A stretch of DNA of 64,000 nucleotides from Chachezhania antarctica. Lineage in GTDB: Bacteria > Pseudomonadota > Alphaproteobacteria > Rhodobacterales > Rhodobacteraceae. Shown piece after piece: positions 53,278 to 62,402 of this stretch (the stretch's first letter is position 1; each line of letters begins with the position of its first letter). The position numbers and the translations under genes were made by a program. Below the pieces are notes generated by a model that saw only the letters and a list, made by a program, of their open reading frames with translations, had not been told where the DNA came from and searched no databases. The DNA lies in contig NZ_QZEX01000004.1 in assembly GCF_003646465.1 (NCBI RefSeq), positions 248,001-312,000 on the forward strand, given 5' to 3'.

Positions 53278-54323
53278 TGCTGGTCGTCCTGGCCCTTGCC
53301 GGCGTGATCTGGGGCGCGGGCCTCGCCATGCGCCTGCCGAAAGCGGCCCGGATCGCGATGATCGCCATCCTGCTTGCCGGCGTGATCCTGTCGCAACTCG
53401 TCCTGCCCGAAGGCCATCCGATCCGCGCCGCCACCGGCGGATCGCCCGAAGAATGGCTGATCGTCACCGGGTTTGCCGCCATCGCGCTGGCCTATGGCCG
53501 TGGCCTGGCCTGGCTTCGCCGGCGGGCCCGGTCAGACCCTGAGCCAACGGAAACGGCGCCCGGCAGCTTCTCGAACACGGAACTGAACCGCTATGCCCGC
53601 CATATCGTCCTGCGTGAACTGGGCGGGCCGGGCCAGAAGAAGCTGAAACAGGCCCGCGTTCTCGTCATCGGCGCCGGCGGTCTCGGTTCACCGGCGCTGC
53701 AGTACCTCGCCGCCGCGGGCGTGGGCACCATCGGCGTGATCGACGACGACGTGGTCGACAACGCCAACCTCCAGCGACAGGTGATCCACCGCGACACCGA
53801 TATCGGAACGCCCAAGGTCTTCTCGGCCCAGGCCGCGATGGAGGCACAGAACCCCTACGTCACCATCCGCCCCTACCATCGCCGCCTGACCGGGGATATC
53901 GCCGCCGATCTCTTCGCCGAATTCGACATCATCCTCGACGGCACCGACAATTTCGACACCCGCTACCTCGCCAATCGCACCGCCGTAGCGCAGGGCAAAC
54001 CGCTGGTCTCGGGCGCGCTGTCGCAATGGGAAGGCCAGCTGTCTGTCTTCGACCCGGCCAACGGCGCCCCCTGCTACCAGTGCATCTTCCCCGAAGCGCC
54101 CGCCGCCCATCTCGCGCCCTCCTGCGCAGAAGCCGGCGTTCTGGGCCCGCTGCCGGGCGTCGTGGGTGCGATGATGGCCGTCGAAACCGTCAAACTCGTC
54201 ACCGGCGCGGGCGACCCGATGCGCGGCGCGATGCTGATCTACGACGCGCTCTACGGCGAAACCCGCCGCATCTCGCTCAAACCCCGCCCCGATTGCCCCA
54301 TCTGCGGCCAGGCCAAAGCCTGA
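53277..54323 (+). CDS. Membrane-anchored MoeB/ThiF/HesA-family adenylyltransferase
   Basis: This 348-residue protein begins with about 85 residues holding two or three transmembrane segments (LVVLALAGVIWGAGLAMRL, IAMIAILLAGVILSQLVL, EEWLIVTGFAAIALAYG). Then comes a full E1-like adenylyltransferase domain: NRYARHIVLRELGGPGQ, the ATP-binding VIGAGGLGSPALQYLAAAG, DGTDNFDTRYLAN and a zinc site from CYQC and CPIC. Such enzymes activate the C-terminal Gly of sulfur carriers (MoaD or ThiS). The ATG overlaps the dut stop (TGATG). The membrane part is not normal for MoeB, and its partner is unknown. Confidence 0.88.
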   Translation: MLVVLALAGVIWGAGLAMRLPKAARIAMIAILLAGVILSQLVLPEGHPIRAATGGSPEEWLIVTGFAAIALAYGRGLAWLRRRARSDPEPTETAPGSFSNTELNRYARHIVLRELGGPGQKKLKQARVLVIGAGGLGSPALQYLAAAGVGTIGVIDDDVVDNANLQRQVIHRDTDIGTPKVFSAQAAMEAQNPYVTIRPYHRRLTGDIAADLFAEFDIILDGTDNFDTRYLANRTAVAQGKPLVSGALSQWEGQLSVFDPANGAPCYQCIFPEAPAAHLAPSCAEAGVLGPLPGVVGAMMAVETVKLVTGAGDPMRGAMLIYDALYGETRRISLKPRPDCPICGQAKA

Positions 54324-54342
54324 CCCCCACCCATAGCAACAA

Positions 54343-54497
54343 GCCATCTTCGCGGAGCCGCCGTCGCGCTGCCGGAAAGAGCGGCCCTGGCCCCCGCGTC
54401 AAGGGTGCGCAGCACCGCGCGCCAGCGCGGCTTGCCCTTGATGCGGGGGGCAGGGGCGCTCAGGCAGCAGAAGCGATGGCGGTTCCGCGAAGATGGC
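54343..54497. repeat. Multi-tier extragenic palindrome of about 155 nt
   Basis: Outer arms GCCATCTTCGCGGAGCCGC (54343-54361) and GCGGTTCCGCGAAGATGGC (54479-54497) pair at 18 of 19 positions. Middle arms at 54386-54405 and 54435-54454 pair at 18 of 20. At the apex CCGCGC-GCCA-GCGCGG (54415-54430) is perfect. A competing hairpin, AGATGG/CCATCT (54491-54507), overlaps the right outer arm. Confidence 0.8.
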
Positions 54498-54546
54498 GCG
54501 CCCATCTTTGTGGTGAGCCCGAGCCCCCCCTGAACACGGGTCAATG

Positions 54547-54571
54547 GCGCGGGCGGCGAAGCCGCCCGCGC
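54547..54571 (+). terminator. Perfect 11-bp hairpin, candidate terminator or mRNA structure
   Basis: GCGCGGGCGGC-GAA-GCCGCCCGCGC has an 11-bp stem and a GAA triloop. It is 50 nt beyond the large palindrome and about 118 nt upstream of the peptidase ATG. There is no U-tract. Confidence 0.6.
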
Positions 54572-54688
54572 CCCCGGGCGACGCGCAATGGCGCGGCGCA
54601 ACCCTGTCGCGCGCAGGAATGTTTGGCCCGCTTACTGGACGATGTCGGCCGCCGGACTTAGCTTCAGTCCAACCTCAGGAGATATCCG

Positions 54689-56701
54689 ATGACCAACCCG
54701 CTGCTCGCGCCCTTCGACACCAAGTTCGGCCTCGCCCCTTTCGACGCGATTTCCGATGAAGATTTCACCCCCGCGCTCGACACCGCGCTCATCGAACACA
54801 AGGCGGAAATCGCCGCGATCCGGGATCAGGCCGCCGCTCCGGACTTTGCCAACACCGTCGAGGCGCTGGAAGCCGCGGGTGAAGATCTGCACCGCGTGCT
54901 CTCGGTGTTCTACACGCTCGCGGGCGCCGACAGTTCGCCTCGGCGCGAGGAACTGCAGCGCAGCTTCGCGCCCAAGGTGGCCTCGCACTACGCCGAACTC
55001 ACTGGCGACAAGGCGTTGTATGCCCGGATCAAGGCGATCTGGGAGGCGCGGGACAGGCTGGACCTGACAGCCGAACAGCAGCGGCTTTTGTACCTGACCC
55101 ATCGCAGCTTCGTGCGGGCCGGGGCCGCGCTGGACGGGGAACAGGACGCGCGGATGAAGGCGATCAAGATGCGGCTGGCCGAACTGGGCACGTCCTTCAC
55201 GCAGAACCTGCTGGGGGACGAACGCGACTGGGCGCTGGATCTTGAGCCGGAGGATCTGGAAGGCCTGCCCGGTTTCCTTGTCCGCGCGGCGACGGATGCG
55301 GGAGAGGAGCGGGGCCGGCCCGGGCCGGTCATCACGCTGTCGCGGTCGCTGTGCGTGCCGTTCATGGAAACCTCGCCGCGCCGGGATCTGCGCGAAAAGG
55401 TCTGGCGGGCCTTCACCGCGCGCGGGGCGCATGACGGCCCGCGCGACAACCGCGAGATCGCGGCGGAAATCCTGTCCCTGCGCAAGGAACGCGCGCAGCT
55501 TCTGGGCTACGACGATTTCGCCTCCTACAAGCTGGAGACCGAGATGGCGGGCACGCCCGGCAAGGTGCGCGATCTGCTGATGGCCGTGTGGGAGCCCGCG
55601 AAAGCGCGGGCCGAGGCGGATGCGGCGGCGATGGAGGAGATGCTCCACGACGACGGCGTCAACGGCCCGTTCGAGCCGTGGGACTGGCGCTACTACGCGC
55701 AGAAACGCCGTTCGGCGGCCTTCGATCTGGATGAATCCGATCTCAAGCCCTACCTGCAGCTCGACCGCCTGATCGAGGCCGCGTTCGATTGCGCCAACCG
55801 GCTGTTCGGGCTGGAGTTCACGGCCGTGGACCTGCCGCTTTATCACCCCGACGCGCGGGCGTGGGAGGTGACGCGGGACGGCCAGCACGTGGCGCTTTTC
55901 ATCGGGGACTATTTCGCGCGTGGCTCGAAACGGTCGGGCGCATGGTGTTCGGCGATGCAGCAGCAGGCGCGCTTCCCCGAAGCGCAGGCGCCGATCGTGA
56001 TCAACGTGTGCAATTTCGCCAAAGGCAATCCGGCGCTATTGAGCTGGGACGAGGCCCGGACGCTGTTTCACGAATTCGGCCACGCGCTGCACCAGATGCT
56101 GTCGGACGTGACCTACGAATCCATGTCCGGCACCTCGGTCGCGCGGGATTTCGTGGAATTGCCCAGCCAGCTCTATGAGCACTGGCTGGACGTGCCGGAG
56201 GTACTGAGCCGCTTTGCCACCCATGCCGAAACGGGCGAGCCGATGCCGCCCGAGATGGTGGAGAAGGTCGTGGCGGCCGCGAATTTCGACATGGGGTTCC
56301 AGACGGTGGAATACGTGGCCTCCGCCCTCGTCGACCTGTCCTTTCACGAGGGCGAACCGCCCGCCGATCCGATGGCAAAGCAGGCCGAGATCCTGGACGG
56401 GATCGGCATGCCACGGGCCATCGCTATGCGCCACGCGACGCCGCAATTCGCGCACGTGTTCTCCGGCGACGGGTATTCCTCGGGCTATTACAGCTACATG
56501 TGGTCGGAAGTGATGGACGCCGACGCCTTCGCGGCCTTCGAGGAAGCCGGCGGCGCGTTCGACCCGGAACGGGCCAAGGCGCTGGAGGCATCGATCCTGA
56601 GCCGCGGTGGTTCGGAGGAGGCGGAGGCGCTTTATGTCGAGTTCCGGGGGCGGATGCCCGGGGTCGAAGCACTCCTGAAGGGGCGCGGGCTGGCGGCGTA
56701 G
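54689..56701 (+). CDS. M3-family zinc oligopeptidase
   Basis: This 670-residue cytosolic metallopeptidase degrades short peptides. It carries the thimet-oligopeptidase zinc motif TLFHEFGHALHQML (HEFGH at 461-465) with further active-site residues in YESMSGTSVARDFVELPSQLYEHW and in the later FSGDGYSSGYYSYMWSEV. The N-terminal half is helical. AGGAGAT precedes the ATG at 54689. It resembles Dcp and oligopeptidase A; these cannot be told apart by eye. Confidence 0.93.
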   Translation: MTNPLLAPFDTKFGLAPFDAISDEDFTPALDTALIEHKAEIAAIRDQAAAPDFANTVEALEAAGEDLHRVLSVFYTLAGADSSPRREELQRSFAPKVASHYAELTGDKALYARIKAIWEARDRLDLTAEQQRLLYLTHRSFVRAGAALDGEQDARMKAIKMRLAELGTSFTQNLLGDERDWALDLEPEDLEGLPGFLVRAATDAGEERGRPGPVITLSRSLCVPFMETSPRRDLREKVWRAFTARGAHDGPRDNREIAAEILSLRKERAQLLGYDDFASYKLETEMAGTPGKVRDLLMAVWEPAKARAEADAAAMEEMLHDDGVNGPFEPWDWRYYAQKRRSAAFDLDESDLKPYLQLDRLIEAAFDCANRLFGLEFTAVDLPLYHPDARAWEVTRDGQHVALFIGDYFARGSKRSGAWCSAMQQQARFPEAQAPIVINVCNFAKGNPALLSWDEARTLFHEFGHALHQMLSDVTYESMSGTSVARDFVELPSQLYEHWLDVPEVLSRFATHAETGEPMPPEMVEKVVAAANFDMGFQTVEYVASALVDLSFHEGEPPADPMAKQAEILDGIGMPRAIAMRHATPQFAHVFSGDGYSSGYYSYMWSEVMDADAFAAFEEAGGAFDPERAKALEASILSRGGSEEAEALYVEFRGRMPGVEALLKGRGLAA

Positions 56702-56778
56702 CGCCCGCGCGCGCCGGGCTCGCCCGCCCAGCCCACCCCCGGTCGGCCGCACGGAGGCGGCCTTCCTCGCGATCTCGG

Positions 56779-56800
56779 CGCGCGCTTTGATTGGCGCGCG
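56779..56800. terminator. Hairpin between convergent genes
   Basis: CGCGCGC and GCGCGCG form a perfect 7-bp stem around an 8-nt loop, between the stops of the peptidase gene and ghrA. A second short hairpin (GGCCGC/GCGGCC, near 56745-56762) precedes it. Probably a shared terminator. Confidence 0.5.
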
Positions 56801-56806
56801 GCGTCG

Positions 56807-57760
56807 TCAGTATCCGAGGGAGCGATCCACGACGTTGATAAAGGGTTCGCCCGTCACGCCACGGCGGACGTTTTCCGCGATGACTGTTGCCGCGCTCGAG
56901 GGCCGGGTGGCGGACGCGATGTGCGGCGTGACCGTGACCTTCGGATGCGCCCAGTAGGGGTGATCGGCGGGCAGGGGTTCGGTGCGGAAGACGTCGAGCG
57001 TGGCGTGAGCGATCTGGCCGCCGTCGAGCGCGGCCAGGAGCGCGTCGTCGTCGATCATGGGGCCGCGGCCGGGGTTGATGACCACGGCGCCCGGGGCGGG
57101 CAGGGCCAGGGTTTCGGCGTTCAGCGTGTTCTTCGTTTCGGCTGTGTCGGGCAGGAGCAGGACGACGATCTGCGCGCCTGTCAGCGCCGTCTTCAGCCCG
57201 TCGGGGCCGTGATGGCCGGTGATGCCGTCGATGTGCTTTTCGGTGCGGCTCCACCCCGTGACGGGGAAGCCGATATGGGCCAGCATCTGTCCGCAGGCCG
57301 ATCCCAGCGCACCGAGGCCAAGGATGGTGACGGGACGGTCGGCGGCGAGGGGCGGGACAGTGTCGTTCCGCCAGACACCGTCCTGCCCGTGGATATGCGC
57401 GTCCATGCCAAGGTGATGGCGCATCACGTGGCCCGTGACCCATTCGGCCATGCCGGCCGTCAGTCCGGGATCGACCATGCGCGCCAGCGGGACGGTCAGG
57501 CTGTCACTCGTCACGATCGATTCGACCCCGGCCCAGAGGCTGAGAACGGCCTTCAGCCGGGTGTAGGGCGTGAAATCCGTGTGCCCGTCCGCCGGGGCGT
57601 AGACGATGTAATCGACCTCGGCGGGCGCGAAGCCGCCGGTGGGGCGCAGGTCTGCGACCTCTCCGGTGCCGTCCAGCGCGCGCGTTAGGGCGGCGGTCAG
57701 CGGGGCTTCGTAATCGGCCCAGTGGCCGGCCGGGGCGAGGAAGAGGATGTTCAGGGTCAT
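56807..57760 (-). CDS. ghrA: Glyoxylate/hydroxypyruvate reductase A
   Basis: This 317-residue D-2-hydroxyacid dehydrogenase reduces glyoxylate or hydroxypyruvate with NAD(P)H. The Rossmann motif is TILGLGALGSACGQMLAHIGF, the catalytic Arg region is VVINPGRGPMIDDDALL and the catalytic His region is VTVTPHIASATRPSSA. The ATG at 57760 lies 7 nt beyond the rodA stop, so it is probably the last gene of the cell-shape transcript. The start is set by the family's MTLNILFLAP beginning. Confidence 0.9.
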   Translation of the reverse strand: MTLNILFLAPAGHWADYEAPLTAALTRALDGTGEVADLRPTGGFAPAEVDYIVYAPADGHTDFTPYTRLKAVLSLWAGVESIVTSDSLTVPLARMVDPGLTAGMAEWVTGHVMRHHLGMDAHIHGQDGVWRNDTVPPLAADRPVTILGLGALGSACGQMLAHIGFPVTGWSRTEKHIDGITGHHGPDGLKTALTGAQIVVLLLPDTAETKNTLNAETLALPAPGAVVINPGRGPMIDDDALLAALDGGQIAHATLDVFRTEPLPADHPYWAHPKVTVTPHIASATRPSSAATVIAENVRRGVTGEPFINVVDRSLGY

Positions 57761-57767
57761 GGAAGCC

Positions 57768-58907
57768 TTAGCGTGGACGGTGGATGTTCGCGCTGTGGAC
57801 AAGGCCGAAGGCGGCCATCAGGACCAGCATCGCCGATCCGCCATAGCTGACCAGCGGCAGCGGCACACCCACGACGGGGGCCAGCCCCATGACCATCAGC
57901 ATGTTGACGGCGAAGAACAGGAAGAACGTCAGCGCCACGCCCAGCGACACGAGCGAGCCGAAACGGTCGGGCGTGGCCATCGCGGTGGCGATGCAGAAGG
58001 CGATGATCAGCGCATAGAGGGTCAGAAGCGAGAATCCCCCGATGAAGCCGAACTCCTCCGCCAGGGTGGTGAAGATGAAATCGGTATGCTTTTCCGGCAG
58101 GAAGTTCAGGCGGCTCTGCGTGCCCTGCATGAAGCCGCGCCCGGTCCAGCCGCCCGATCCCAGCGCGATCTTCGACTGGGTGATATGGTAGCCCGCGCCC
58201 AGTGGGTCCGACGCGGGATCGAGGAACGTGTCGATGCGCTTGTACTGGTAGTTTTCCAGCAGCTGCCACTCGGTGCCGCGGCTTTTCAGGGCTGCCGTGA
58301 CCACCCCGCCGACAATGGCGAAAACGGTGGCGAAATAGCCCCAGTGCACGCCCGCCACGAACATCAGCCCGCCGCCCGCCGCCAGGATCAGGATCGCCGT
58401 TCCAAGGTCGGGCTGCGACAGCACCAGGCCCACGGGAAACAGGATGATCAGGACCGGCAGGAACACCCAGAACGGCCGCGAGATACGTTTCGCGGGCAGC
58501 CAGTCGTAATAGGCGGCCAGCAGCATGATGGTGGCGATCTTGCACAGCTCGGACGGTTGCAGGCGGATGAAACCAAGGTCGATCCAGCGCTGTGCGCCCA
58601 TGCCGACGGTGCCGAAGAATTCGACCGCCAGGAGGAGGATCACGGAAATCGCGTAGGCCACGGCCGACATCGACCGCCAGAACCAGATCGGCGCCAGCGC
58701 GATCGCGATCATCACGGCAAAGCCCACGGCGAAGCGCTTCATCTGCGGTTCTGCCCAGATGTCGGCCCGGCCGCCGGCCACGGAATAGAGCATCAGGAAC
58801 CCCATCAGCGCGACCGAGATCAGCAGCAGGTTCAGCGGCCAGTTCAGGTAGAAGATCTTTTTCGGCCCGGACGGCACCGATTTGACGGCATATTCCAGGT
58901 AGCTCAT
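57768..58907 (-). CDS. rodA: Rod-shape-determining protein RodA (SEDS glycosyltransferase)
   Basis: This 379-residue inner-membrane protein has about 10 transmembrane segments and polymerises lipid II with PBP2 in the elongasome. SEDS signatures are GAQRWIDLGFIRLQPSELCKIATIM, SQPDLGTAILIL, the GWTGRGFMQGTQSRLNFLPEKHTDFIF loop (spread over about 260-286) with the catalytic-looking Asp, and VGVPLPLVSYGGSAML at the C-terminus. The ATG overlaps the mrdA stop by 4 nt. Confidence 0.95.
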   Translation of the reverse strand: MSYLEYAVKSVPSGPKKIFYLNWPLNLLLISVALMGFLMLYSVAGGRADIWAEPQMKRFAVGFAVMIAIALAPIWFWRSMSAVAYAISVILLLAVEFFGTVGMGAQRWIDLGFIRLQPSELCKIATIMLLAAYYDWLPAKRISRPFWVFLPVLIILFPVGLVLSQPDLGTAILILAAGGGLMFVAGVHWGYFATVFAIVGGVVTAALKSRGTEWQLLENYQYKRIDTFLDPASDPLGAGYHITQSKIALGSGGWTGRGFMQGTQSRLNFLPEKHTDFIFTTLAEEFGFIGGFSLLTLYALIIAFCIATAMATPDRFGSLVSLGVALTFFLFFAVNMLMVMGLAPVVGVPLPLVSYGGSAMLVLMAAFGLVHSANIHRPR

Positions 58908-60847
58908 GCCCGGCCGCTCCGTTCGCTGTCGCGGCGCAGCTTCTCGCGGTGAAGCCGCTCCTGCTGGGCCTTGATGCGGCGTCGGTCATTGGGCGGATAG
59001 GCGGCCAGCGGCGGCGTGTCGCCGTAGAGCGCCTGCAGCAGCACATCGCGGGCAATGGGGGCAGCCGCGGTCGACCCGCCGCCGCCATGCTGGACCACGA
59101 CCGACACGGCATAGCGCGGCGCGTCATAGGGCGCGAAGCAGACGAACAGCGCGTGGTCGCGCCGCTCCCACGGAAGATCCTTGTTCTTGATCACGCCGGC
59201 GCGGCGTTCCGCGTCTGAAATGTTGCGGATCTGGCTGGTACCGGTCTTGCCGGCCATCTTCATCCCGTCCGCCACGATGCGGTTGCTGAAGGCGGTGCCG
59301 CGGCTTTCGTTCGACACGGCGTACATGCCCTGCCGGACCATTTTCAGGTAGCGGTCCGCCATACCCAGGTCCGGACCGTCGCCGGACCGTGTTTCGACGC
59401 CGTCGACGGATTTGACCAGCCGCGGCGTGATCTCGCGGCCCGTGGCCAGGCGGGCCGACATGACCGCCAGTTGCAAGGGCGAGGCCAGAAGGTAGCCCTG
59501 ACCGATCGAGGTGTTGACGGTGTCGCCGATCAGCCAGTCGCGGCCGTAGCTTTGCTGTTTCCATGTCTTTGTCGGTGTCAGCCCTTCGGCCACCGCAGAC
59601 AACGGCACGTCGTGACGCTGACCCAGCCCGAACCGGCGCGCCACTTCCGAGATCTTGTCGATCCCGACCTTCAGCGAGACTTCGTAGAAATAGGTGTCGC
59701 AGCTGTATTTCAGCGCGCCGTTCAGGTTCACGTGGCCGTGCCCGGCGCGCCGCCAGCAGTGGAAGCGGCGGCCGCCGACGGTCAGGTGACCGGGGCAGTA
59801 GACGGTTTCCTCGGGCGAGATCACACCCGCCTCCAGCGCGGCCATGGCCGTGATCATCTTGAAGGTCGATCCGGGCGGATAGACGTGCTGCACCGCCTTG
59901 CCCAGAAGGGGGCGGAACTTGTCCTCGGTCAGTTCCTTGTAATCGCTGACGGAGATCCCGCGCACGAAGAGGTTCGGATCGTAGCTGGGCGAGGACACGA
60001 TGGCCCGCAGGTCGCCGTTCTGGACATCCATCACCACGGCGCTGGCGCTTTCCTGCCCCAGCCGGGCCTGGACATAGCGCTGAAGGTCCGCGTCGATGGT
60101 CAGTTGCAGGTCGGCGCCGGCCTCGCCCTCGCGGCGGCTCAGCTCGCGCATGACCCGGCCGGTGGCGTTGACCTCCACCCGCTTGGTGCCGGCGCGACCG
60201 CGCAGCAATTCCTCGTTCCGGGATTCGACGCCCATCTTCCCGATCTGGAAGCGCGGGATCTTCAGCACCGGGTCCGGGTCTTCCAGCTTGGACAGGTCGT
60301 AATCGCTGACCGGGCCGACATAGCCCACGACATGGGCGAAATCTTCGGCCTGCGGGTAGAACCGCGTCAGCCCGACCTCCGGCACGATGCCGGGCAGGGC
60401 GGGCGCATTGACGGCCACCCGGCTGACGACATCCCAGCTGACCTGATCGGCAAGCGTCACCGGCAGGAATGGCGGGCTGCGCTTCATTTCCTCGACCGCG
60501 CGGTTCAGCTTGTCTTCGTCCAGTTCGACAAGTTTCGACAGCCGCCCGATCACCTGGTCCACGTCGCCCGCGTTCTCGCGCACCATGACGATGCGGTAGC
60601 TGGGCGCGTTGCGGGCAAGGATCACGCCGTTGCGATCAAAGATCTCGCCCCGCGCTGGGGGAATCAGGCGAATGTTGACGCGGTTTTCTTCCGCCAGAAG
60701 GCGGAATTGGTCGGCCTCTTCGACCTGAAGCTGACGCATGCGCAGCGCCAGAACACCGACAAGCCCGGCCTGCGCGCCGCCCAGGATCAGCGCGCGGCGG
60801 CTGGTGATCCGGTTCAGGCCTTCCAGTTCCTTGGGCGGGCGTCTCAT
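58904..60847 (-). CDS. mrdA: Penicillin-binding protein 2 (elongation transpeptidase)
   Basis: This 647-residue class B PBP crosslinks side-wall peptidoglycan. It has one N-terminal transmembrane helix (RALILGGAQAGLVGVLALRM), a dimerisation domain with the conserved PPARGEIFDRNGVILARN, and a transpeptidase domain. The active-site motifs are SxxK in PPGSTFKMITAM (S327, K330), SCD in KYSCDTYFYE and KTGT in MAGKTGTSQIRN. The ATG overlaps mreD's stop by 4 nt. The C-terminus is basic and non-conserved. Confidence 0.95.
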   Translation of the reverse strand: MRRPPKELEGLNRITSRRALILGGAQAGLVGVLALRMRQLQVEEADQFRLLAEENRVNIRLIPPARGEIFDRNGVILARNAPSYRIVMVRENAGDVDQVIGRLSKLVELDEDKLNRAVEEMKRSPPFLPVTLADQVSWDVVSRVAVNAPALPGIVPEVGLTRFYPQAEDFAHVVGYVGPVSDYDLSKLEDPDPVLKIPRFQIGKMGVESRNEELLRGRAGTKRVEVNATGRVMRELSRREGEAGADLQLTIDADLQRYVQARLGQESASAVVMDVQNGDLRAIVSSPSYDPNLFVRGISVSDYKELTEDKFRPLLGKAVQHVYPPGSTFKMITAMAALEAGVISPEETVYCPGHLTVGGRRFHCWRRAGHGHVNLNGALKYSCDTYFYEVSLKVGIDKISEVARRFGLGQRHDVPLSAVAEGLTPTKTWKQQSYGRDWLIGDTVNTSIGQGYLLASPLQLAVMSARLATGREITPRLVKSVDGVETRSGDGPDLGMADRYLKMVRQGMYAVSNESRGTAFSNRIVADGMKMAGKTGTSQIRNISDAERRAGVIKNKDLPWERRDHALFVCFAPYDAPRYAVSVVVQHGGGGSTAAAPIARDVLLQALYGDTPPLAAYPPNDRRRIKAQQERLHREKLRRDSERSGRA

Positions 60848-61383
60848 ATCCGGCTCGCCTTCCGCTCGGTCTCGGACGCCACCGGCGCGGGGTCACCCAG
60901 CGCGACCCGGCACAGGAGCGCGACAAGGGGATAGACCAGTATCGTTCCCAGAATCTGCGTCAACATCAGGCCCACTTGTGCCTGACCGACACCCAGCATG
61001 CCAAGAACCAACCTGTACACAATGAAGATAGCACCCATGACCAAGGCCGCCGACATCCACTCGATAACCGCGCCGGACTGGTTTGGCCCGGTCGCGCGGT
61101 ACCTCAGGTACTCGCTTCCGGCCACGATCAAAAGGGCCATCAGGCCGGGGGGGCGCTGAAGTAACAGATCCGCGATCAGGGCAACGAGCGCCACAAGCCA
61201 GACCGGCGCATAGGCGGGCCAGCGCACGCACCATGCCATCGTCAGGCACATCAGCACGTCGGGCGCGGCCCACGACCGCGGCGCGGTGTCCAGCGGCAGA
61301 AGCTGGGCGAAGAGGATCAACAGCGCCACGCCGGCATAACAGAAGCGGAAGAACCAGATGCGGGCAGGGGAAATGGGTTCCAT
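60844..61383 (-). CDS. mreD: Rod-shape-determining protein MreD
   Basis: This 179-residue inner-membrane protein has five or six hydrophobic segments (IWFFRFCYAGVALLILFAQLLPL, YAPVWLVALVALIADLLL, GLMALLIVAGSEYLRYR, AALVMGAIFIVYRLVLGML, VGLMLTQILGTILVYPLVALL). It is poorly conserved in sequence, as is usual for MreD, and its identity rests on the order mreB-mreC-mreD-mrdA. The ATG at 61383 is just beyond the mreC stop (61388). Confidence 0.92.
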   Translation of the reverse strand: MEPISPARIWFFRFCYAGVALLILFAQLLPLDTAPRSWAAPDVLMCLTMAWCVRWPAYAPVWLVALVALIADLLLQRPPGLMALLIVAGSEYLRYRATGPNQSGAVIEWMSAALVMGAIFIVYRLVLGMLGVGQAQVGLMLTQILGTILVYPLVALLCRVALGDPAPVASETERKASRI

Positions 61384-61387
61384 CCGC

Positions 61388-62326
61388 TTACCCTTCGCCG
61401 TCTTCCGTCGCGGTCGGTTCTGCACCTTCCGCCGTCTCGGGCTTGGGCTCCTCGACCGGGGCGGCGGGGGCCGGGGCGACAAGGCCGCCGGGATCCGAGA
61501 TCGCCTCGGTCCCGTGATGTCGCAGGATGCGCAGGTATTCCAGCCGCGACAGGTCGGCCGACGGCCGCACGCGCATGTTGCCGGCCCGATCTTCCACCAC
61601 GTGACCGATCAGCAGGCCCGCGGGGAAGACCTTGCCGTCACCGGTCGTCACGACGCGATCGTTCGGGCGGACGAGGTCGCGGTTTTCAAGGAAATCGATC
61701 ATCGGGGCGTTGGTATTGTCGCCCGCCACCAGCGCCTTCTGCCCCGACGGCTGGATGATCGCCGGGATGACGCTGGCCGCATCGGTGATCAGCAGCACCC
61801 GGGACGAATTCCGCCCGGTTCCCGATATCCGGCCCACCAGCCCGATCCCGTCCATCGTGGCCCAGCCATCGACGATCCCATCGCGCGAGCCCACGTTCAG
61901 CAGCACCGATTGCCGGAAGGGAGAGCCCGCATCGGCCATCACGACGCCGGTAATGTAGGTCAGGCGCGGGTCGAGCCGCACGTTGTTCAGATCAAGCAGC
62001 CGCGCGTTTTCCTGTTCCAGCTGCAACGCGGCCTCTTTCCAGGCCTGCATCTGGCGCAATTCGCTGCGCAGTTCCTGGTTCTGTTCGGCCAGCCGGCGAT
62101 AGCTTTGGAAGTCGCGGCCAAGATTGACCAGCCCGGTGACCGGCGCCATCGCCCAGTCCATGTTGGGCACCAGCCTGTCGATGACCTGCGCGCGCAGGCG
62201 TTCCACCCGCGGGCTGTCGATGCGCCAGAACAGGAACAGGCCGAACAGGGCCACGCAGATCACGATCAGAAGCAGGCGCCGGAGCGGGCCTGCATAATCG
62301 GTCGTCTGTCCGCTGTCCTTGGCCAA
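61388..62326 (-). CDS. mreC: Rod-shape-determining protein MreC
   Basis: This 312-residue periplasmic scaffold has one N-terminal transmembrane helix (LLLIVICVALFGLFLFWRI), a coiled coil (about residues 70-112, QSYRRLAEQNQELRSELRQM then EAALQLEQENARLLDL) and a beta-domain (ITGVVMADAGSPFRQSVLLNVGSRDGI, SRVLLITDAASVIPAII). The C-terminal 45 residues are Pro/Glu/Ala-rich. The start is a TTG (62326); no ATG or GTG lies in frame near the family start. Confidence 0.93.
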   Translation of the reverse strand: MAKDSGQTTDYAGPLRRLLLIVICVALFGLFLFWRIDSPRVERLRAQVIDRLVPNMDWAMAPVTGLVNLGRDFQSYRRLAEQNQELRSELRQMQAWKEAALQLEQENARLLDLNNVRLDPRLTYITGVVMADAGSPFRQSVLLNVGSRDGIVDGWATMDGIGLVGRISGTGRNSSRVLLITDAASVIPAIIQPSGQKALVAGDNTNAPMIDFLENRDLVRPNDRVVTTGDGKVFPAGLLIGHVVEDRAGNMRVRPSADLSRLEYLRILRHHGTEAISDPGGLVAPAPAAPVEEPKPETAEGAEPTATEDGEG

Positions 62327-62402
62327 TCGGCAATTCCCGTCCGTGGGTTCTGCGTTCGGGGCTTCCTCGCGAAGCGCCGCTCACCCGGCAGGCGGGCGGG
62401 CC

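Larger units (their letters stand above)
54324..54688. other. Intergenic region with a large palindrome and a second hairpin
   Basis: This 365-nt gap between the MoeB-like gene and the peptidase gene has no credible gene. It holds the 155-nt multi-tier palindrome (54343-54497) and a separate perfect hairpin (54547-54571). The peptidase promoter should lie in its last 100 nt, but no clear -35/-10 was seen. Confidence 0.65.

Noticed and set aside
59471-60934. A 487-codon plus-strand frame opposite mrdA.
   Set aside because: mrdA carries all three PBP active-site motifs, so the opposite frame is a shadow.
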